Source: RGIG8775 sp045121195 (GTDB lineage: Bacteria > Bacillota > Clostridia > Oscillospirales > CAG-272). Taken from it: 9,872 nucleotides of DNA. Of the stretch, positions 7,552 through 9,872 are shown one piece after another; within the stretch, counting starts at the first letter, position 1, and each line of letters opens with the position of its first letter. The notes below the pieces were generated by a model. That model saw only the letters and a program-made list of their open reading frames with translations. It searched no databases and was not told the origin of the DNA. The translations under genes and the position numbers were made by a program. The stretch covers positions 1-9,872 of the forward strand of contig JBGVFO010000055.1 in NCBI GenBank assembly GCA_045121195.1, read 5' to 3'.

Positions 7552-8637
7552 TTAAAATTTGCTAGGCTTCGAATTCAAATATTTCTTAACCATCAAGGCA
7601 ACCTTGAAGGTGATTGCGTGTTCAAACTCGCGAAGATCAAGACCGGTAAGCTTGCGAATCTTTTCCAGTCTGTATACCAGAGTGTTTCTGTGAACAAACA
7701 GCTTTCTCGAGGTTTCGGACACGTTCAGATTGTTTTCGAAGAAGCTTTGAATGGTCATAAGCGTTTCACGGTCAAGAGACTCGAGGCTTCCCTTTTTGAA
7801 GACCTCCTGCAAGAACATCTCGCAGAGCGTAGTGGGAAGCTGATAGATCAATCTTCCTATGCCGAGATTCTCATAGCTTACGATATTCTTCTCAGTTTCG
7901 AACACCTTTCCGACGTCGAGTGCAACCTGTGCTTCCTTGTATGCGCGCGCCAGATCCTTGATATTGTCCACGATGGTAGAAATACCAATGGCAACCTTGG
8001 TGTAAAATTCGGTGCTGAGCGTATCCGCGATATTTGTGGCGATCTTTTCGATCTCCTTGGTGTCGGTGCCGGGCTTGATGTCCTTCACCAGGACGATATC
8101 ATGCTCTCCAACGCTGATAACGTAGTCCTTCGACTTGTCGGGGAACATATTTTGAAGCATCTCAAAGGGCATCATATCCGTTTTTCCGTAGAACTTGATG
8201 AGGAAAACGATGCGAACCTCTTCGGTGTTGAAATGAAGCTCCTTGCTCTTGATGTAAATATCACTGGGAAGAATGTTGTCAAGAATAATGTTCTTAATGA
8301 AGGAGCCTTTGTCGTACTTTTCATCATAAAGATTCTTGATATTTCCAAGCGAAATGGTAAGGATCTTGGAGATCTTATCCGCCGTTTTGTCTTCGCCCTC
8401 GACAAACACGGTGTACTCACCCTTGACTCCCACCTGAATCGGTCTATAAGTATAGCCCTCTGAAACTACGGTATCAGAGGAATAAGCAAGCTCATCCTTA
8501 ACACCTTGCTTGATTTCTCCAACGCGCACCAATTCAGAACAGGCAATAATAACGCCGTTCTCGTCAATGACACCGATCACTCGATCAATGGCATCCTTCA
8601 TTTGATGGATAACGCCTTGAAACAATCTGTTCGACAT
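7552..8637 (-). CDS. CdaR/PucR-type transcriptional regulator (sugar-diacid regulator family)
   Basis: This is a DNA-binding regulator whose 361-residue length and layout fit the CdaR family. The N-terminal sensory part (about 1-110: VIGVIDENGVIIACSE) resembles the putative sugar-diacid recognition domain. A degenerate GGDEF-like middle follows (about 140-250: VAIGISTIVDNIKDLARAYKEAQVAL). The C-terminal PucR-type helix-turn-helix is at about 295-352 (FFENNLNVSETSRKLFVHRNTLVYRLEKI, ending in the usual LALxV-like helix). The ATG at 8637 has GAGG (8646-8649) 8 nt upstream and a good promoter. No diacid, glycerate or purine catabolic genes are nearby, so its ligand and targets cannot be inferred from context. 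The genes read in the same direction downstream are a protease, greA and lysS. Autoregulation is plausible. Confidence 0.9.
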   Translation of the reverse strand: MSNRLFQGVIHQMKDAIDRVIGVIDENGVIIACSELVRVGEIKQGVKDELAYSSDTVVSEGYTYRPIQVGVKGEYTVFVEGEDKTADKISKILTISLGNIKNLYDEKYDKGSFIKNIILDNILPSDIYIKSKELHFNTEEVRIVFLIKFYGKTDMMPFEMLQNMFPDKSKDYVISVGEHDIVLVKDIKPGTDTKEIEKIATNIADTLSTEFYTKVAIGISTIVDNIKDLARAYKEAQVALDVGKVFETEKNIVSYENLGIGRLIYQLPTTLCEMFLQEVFKKGSLESLDRETLMTIQSFFENNLNVSETSRKLFVHRNTLVYRLEKIRKLTGLDLREFEHAITFKVALMVKKYLNSKPSKF

Positions 8638-8683
8638 ACAAAATTCCTCGCTTTTTCTATAGCAGTTGTTAATACTGACCTAT

Positions 8684-8712
8684 ATTCTACTACATTTTTT
8701 GTTATTTTTCAA
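8684..8712 (-). promoter_or_regulatory. SigA-type promoter for the CdaR-like regulator
   Basis: On the minus strand TTGAAA (8712-8707) and TAGAAT (8689-8684) are separated by exactly 17 bp, each one base from consensus. The upstream flank is very AT-rich and could act as an UP element. Transcription would begin near 8677, leaving a ~40-nt leader. The site lies in the 139-bp gap after rsmE, where I see no clear terminator, so rsmE transcripts may also run through. Confidence 0.7.
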
Positions 8713-8726
8713 TAGGTTTTTCAATA
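8705..8726 (-). repeat. Tandem 10-bp repeat TATTGAAAAA over the -35 region
   Basis: TATTGAAAAA occurs twice on the minus strand (8726-8717 and 8714-8705) with a 12-bp period. The second copy includes the -35 element of the regulator's promoter. It could be a binding site for the regulator itself or for another protein. In such AT-rich DNA it could also be chance. Confidence 0.4.
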
Positions 8727-8776
8727 TTTTTATGGAAATTATCAAAAAATTTTCTTTTATTTTTATTTATTATTAC

Positions 8777-9517
8777 TCAAAGCTCAAAGTGATACGAAAG
8801 ACAACTCAGCGCAAAGATTGGTGCAGTTTCGGTTCGAAGAATTCTTTTCCCCAGGCTAACGGGCAAAATTCCAGCGTTTTTTGCGTCTTCAACCTCATTT
8901 TCCGCAAATCCGCCTTCGCTACCGATCATAATGGAAACGGTGTGGATTCCTTCCCCCGCTCTCTTATGCAATGCCTGTTTTAAGGTAGTTCCCTCCTCGT
9001 CTTCGTAGCAGATCAGCGCGAGGTCAGCGGCAGATGCTTGAAGGAGCGCTTCCTTAAAAGAGACCGTTTTCGAAACGCGGGGGATATAGCCCCTTCCACA
9101 TTGCTTTGCCGCTTCCTCGGCTATACGGTTTCGTCTTGCGGTCTTTTTTTCTTCCGCGTCTGCCTTTACCTTTGCGACGCACCGTTCGCTTTCAAACGGT
9201 ACAATTTCAAAAACACCGCATTCCACCGATTTTTGAATTACGGTATCCAGCTTATCTCCCTTGGGAAGAGCCTGATACAGATAAATTTTGACGGACGGCT
9301 CACTGGAGTTTTCCCGTATGGCTACCACGTCCGCAATGACAAGGTCCGGGAGAAACTCCGAGAGAACGCAATCGTATTCTCTGTTTTGCCCATCACACAC
9401 CCATATGTGATCTCCCTTTGCCATTCGCAAGGAATAGGAAATGTGCGCGGCATCGTTTCCTCTGATGGTTACTCTTTCGTTTTCTATTTGATTCGGTTCA
9501 ACAAAAAATTTTGGCAT
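8777..9517 (-). CDS. rsmE: 16S rRNA (uracil(1498)-N3)-methyltransferase
   Basis: RsmE methylates N3 of U1498 in 16S rRNA using S-adenosylmethionine. The 246-residue protein has an N-terminal PUA-like RNA-binding part (about 1-70, with HISYSLRMAKGDHIWVCDG) and a C-terminal SPOUT (trefoil-knot) methyltransferase domain. Diagnostic SPOUT elements are QALPKGDKLDTVIQKSVECG (82-101), EEAAKQCGRGYIP (134-146), IGSEGGFAENEV (198-209) and LGKRILRTETAP (222-233). The proline usual in IGPEGGF is serine here. Length is normal. The start ATG has AAGGAG (9523-9528) 5 nt upstream. It is the first gene behind a consensus promoter. In many Bacillota prmA precedes rsmE. Here the upstream side is instead a terminator and an insertion sequence. 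Confidence 0.96.
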   Translation of the reverse strand: MPKFFVEPNQIENERVTIRGNDAAHISYSLRMAKGDHIWVCDGQNREYDCVLSEFLPDLVIADVVAIRENSSEPSVKIYLYQALPKGDKLDTVIQKSVECGVFEIVPFESERCVAKVKADAEEKKTARRNRIAEEAAKQCGRGYIPRVSKTVSFKEALLQASAADLALICYEDEEGTTLKQALHKRAGEGIHTVSIMIGSEGGFAENEVEDAKNAGILPVSLGKRILRTETAPIFALSCLSYHFEL

Positions 9518-9557
9518 ACCTTCTCCTTGTCGGCAAAAGAATCCTTCGTGCTACCTT

Positions 9558-9586
9558 ATTATAATACATTTTCTACAAAATGTCAA
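9558..9586 (-). promoter_or_regulatory. Perfect-consensus SigA promoter for rsmE
   Basis: On the minus strand TTGACA (9586-9581) and TATAAT (9563-9558) match both hexamers exactly with a 17-bp spacer. The start point would be near 9551, giving a leader of about 33 nt that carries AAGGAG. It lies between the upstream terminator (9612-9640) and rsmE. Confidence 0.92.
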
Positions 9587-9611
9587 AGGTTATTTTGTTA
9601 ATTTTGCTTGT

Positions 9612-9645
9612 AAAAAGCAGAGGCAAATTTTGCCTCTGCTCTTTT
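9612..9645 (-). terminator. Probably bidirectional intrinsic terminator upstream of rsmE
   Basis: AGCAGAGGCA (9616-9625) pairs with TGCCTCTGCT (9631-9640) around a 5-nt AATTT loop. In the minus direction it is followed by TTTTT (9616-9612), which suits the end of a minus-strand transcript from beyond the window or from the insertion sequence. In the plus direction CTTTTATT follows, so it could also block leftover plus-strand transcription into the insertion sequence. Confidence 0.8.
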
Positions 9646-9658
9646 ATTGTACAACGAA

Positions 9659-9681
9659 AACCACCCGCTAAGCGGGTGGTT
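9659..9681. repeat. Left-end subterminal hairpin of the insertion sequence
   Basis: AACCACCCGC (9659-9668) and GCGGGTGGTT (9672-9681) form a perfect 10-bp stem with a TAA loop. In this family TnpA recognises such hairpins on single-stranded DNA to cut the ends. On the minus strand the stem is followed directly by TTTTCGTT (two of these T's are the last stem bases), so it could also work as an intrinsic terminator for leftward transcripts. Confidence 0.85.
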
Positions 9682-9699
9682 CCAAAGAGGCTTTTGCCG

Positions 9700-9728
9700 T
9701 TGAACAAAAACACCTTCTATGCTACAAT
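9700..9728 (+). promoter_or_regulatory. Promoter of tnpA
   Basis: TTGAAC (9700-9705) and TACAAT (9723-9728) are separated by 17 bp. Transcription would begin near 9735, about 46 nt before the tnpA start. The left arm of a repeat that can pair with the tnpA Shine-Dalgarno (9713-9721) lies in the spacer and is therefore absent from this transcript. Confidence 0.7.
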
Positions 9729-9771
9729 ACAAGCGGGTCTAGCCAACCGCAAGTAAAATAAACATAGAAGG
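9713..9771 (+). promoter_or_regulatory. Inverted repeat able to mask the tnpA ribosome binding site
   Basis: CCTTCTATG (9713-9721) is an exact inverted match to CATAGAAGG (9763-9771). The right arm covers AAGG of the Shine-Dalgarno AAGGAGGT (9768-9775). Only transcripts beginning upstream of 9713 can form the stem. Confidence 0.65.
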
Positions 9772-9773
9772 AG

Positions 9774-9792
9774 GTCAATTATGAAAATTGAC
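9774..9792 (+). promoter_or_regulatory. Hairpin with the tnpA start codon in its loop
   Basis: GTCAATT (9774-9780) pairs perfectly with AATTGAC (9786-9792), leaving ATGAA, which includes the start codon, as a 5-nt loop. The stem is AT-rich and begins inside the Shine-Dalgarno, so it may reduce or time ribosome binding. Confidence 0.55.
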
Positions 9793-9872
9793 ACAAACAG
9801 TATAGCACACACCACATGGAATTGCAAGTATCATATTGTGTTTGCGCCAAAATATCGAAGACAAGTGATCTA
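9781..9872 (+). CDS. tnpA: IS200/IS605-family transposase TnpA, first 30 codons
   Basis: This is a Y1 HUH single-strand transposase, which cuts and rejoins the element's ends through a tyrosine. Visible residues start MKIDTNSIAHTTWNCKYH and continue IVFAPKYRRQVI. The W(N/M)CKYHIVFxPKYRR pattern is the hallmark N-terminus of IS200-type TnpA (transposase 17 domain). The HUH motif and catalytic tyrosine are beyond the window. The ATG follows a strong AAGGAGGT (9768-9775). It is the only plus-strand gene in the window, so it is oriented away from the rsmE promoter. Whether the copy is intact cannot be told. Confidence 0.9.
   Translation, partial: MKIDTNSIAHTTWNCKYHIVFAPKYRRQVI
9799..9827 (-). 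promoter_or_regulatory. Candidate antisense promoter inside tnpA
   Basis: On the minus strand TTGCAA (9827-9822) and TATACT (9804-9799) are 17 bp apart, and the -10 is preceded by TGC (extended -10). Transcription would start near 9792 and run leftward across the tnpA start codon and leader. Confidence 0.5.

Larger units (their letters stand above)
9655..9792 (-). ncRNA. Putative antisense RNA to the tnpA leader (art200-like)
   Basis: This is inferred from the candidate promoter at 9799-9827 and the left-end hairpin acting as terminator (AACCACCCGC stem then TTTT on the minus strand). The product would be about 135 nt and fully complementary to the tnpA start codon, Shine-Dalgarno and leader. 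Salmonella IS200 makes a comparable antisense RNA, art200, against its tnpA. No homology to art200 is claimed; the similarity is in position and logic. Confidence 0.4.
9655..9872 (+). mobile_element. IS200/IS605-family insertion sequence, left end (runs off the right edge)
   Basis: The segment combines a left-end hairpin (9659-9681), a promoter, a structured leader and the start of a Y1 transposase. This is the layout of IS200-type elements, which move as single strands and carry subterminal hairpins instead of terminal inverted repeats. The exact left boundary cannot be set from one end; it lies somewhere between the host terminator (ending about 9645) and the hairpin. Whether a tnpB/RNA-guided nuclease gene accompanies tnpA is not visible. 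Confidence 0.85.

Noticed and set aside
7261..8463. 400-codon open frame on the plus strand opposite the regulator and protease genes
   Set aside because: It crosses two well-supported minus-strand genes and their intergenic hairpin, has no ribosome binding site I trust, and its product shows no recognisable domain. It looks like an open frame created by codon bias on the other strand.
1..9872. CRISPR array, tRNA, rRNA, riboswitch, prophage or defence genes
   Set aside because: No regularly spaced repeats, cloverleaf-like segments, conserved riboswitch cores or relevant protein motifs were seen on either strand.

Overview
The window reads as a stretch of chromosome from a member of the Bacillota, most likely an anaerobic Clostridia-type bacterium. 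The support is a greA-lysS gene pair, strong AGGAGG-type ribosome binding sites, SigA-type promoters, intrinsic terminators, a CdaR/PucR-type regulator, an MsmK/UgpC-type sugar-transport ATPase and an IS200-like element of the kind common in Clostridia. I cannot name a genus from sequence alone. Apart from the last ~220 bases, everything is encoded on the minus strand and is mostly core information-processing machinery.

Layout in the direction of minus-strand transcription (high to low coordinates). A consensus promoter (9558-9586) drives rsmE, a 16S rRNA methyltransferase. A CdaR/PucR-type regulator follows with its own promoter (8684-8712). Next come a membrane-anchored S41 (CtpA-like) protease, greA (transcript cleavage factor) and lysS (lysyl-tRNA synthetase). 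A strong hairpin terminator or attenuator at 3966-3995 ends this part. It sits directly against the ribosome binding site of a tight three-gene unit: an unrecognised single-pass membrane protein, rsuA (16S rRNA pseudouridine synthase, overlapping by ATGA) and tex (RNA-binding transcription accessory protein). After a 214-bp AT-rich gap with its own extended -10 promoter, the window ends inside the first 43 codons of an MsmK/UgpC-type ABC ATPase gene.

The common theme is ribosome maturation (rsmE, rsuA), translation (lysS) and transcription elongation (greA, tex), with envelope proteolysis and carbon-source sensing mixed in.

The right edge (about 9655 to 9872) is the left end of an IS200/IS605-family insertion sequence on the plus strand, with the first 30 codons of its HUH/Y1 transposase tnpA. 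This short end is the densest part of the window. It holds a 10-bp left-end hairpin, a tnpA promoter, a 9-bp inverted repeat whose left arm lies inside that promoter and whose right arm covers the tnpA Shine-Dalgarno, a 7-bp hairpin with the start codon in its loop, and a plausible antisense promoter inside tnpA. Together these suggest that transposase synthesis is restrained by both antisense RNA and mRNA structure, as is known for enterobacterial IS200. I see no CRISPR array, tRNA, rRNA, defence system or phage module.
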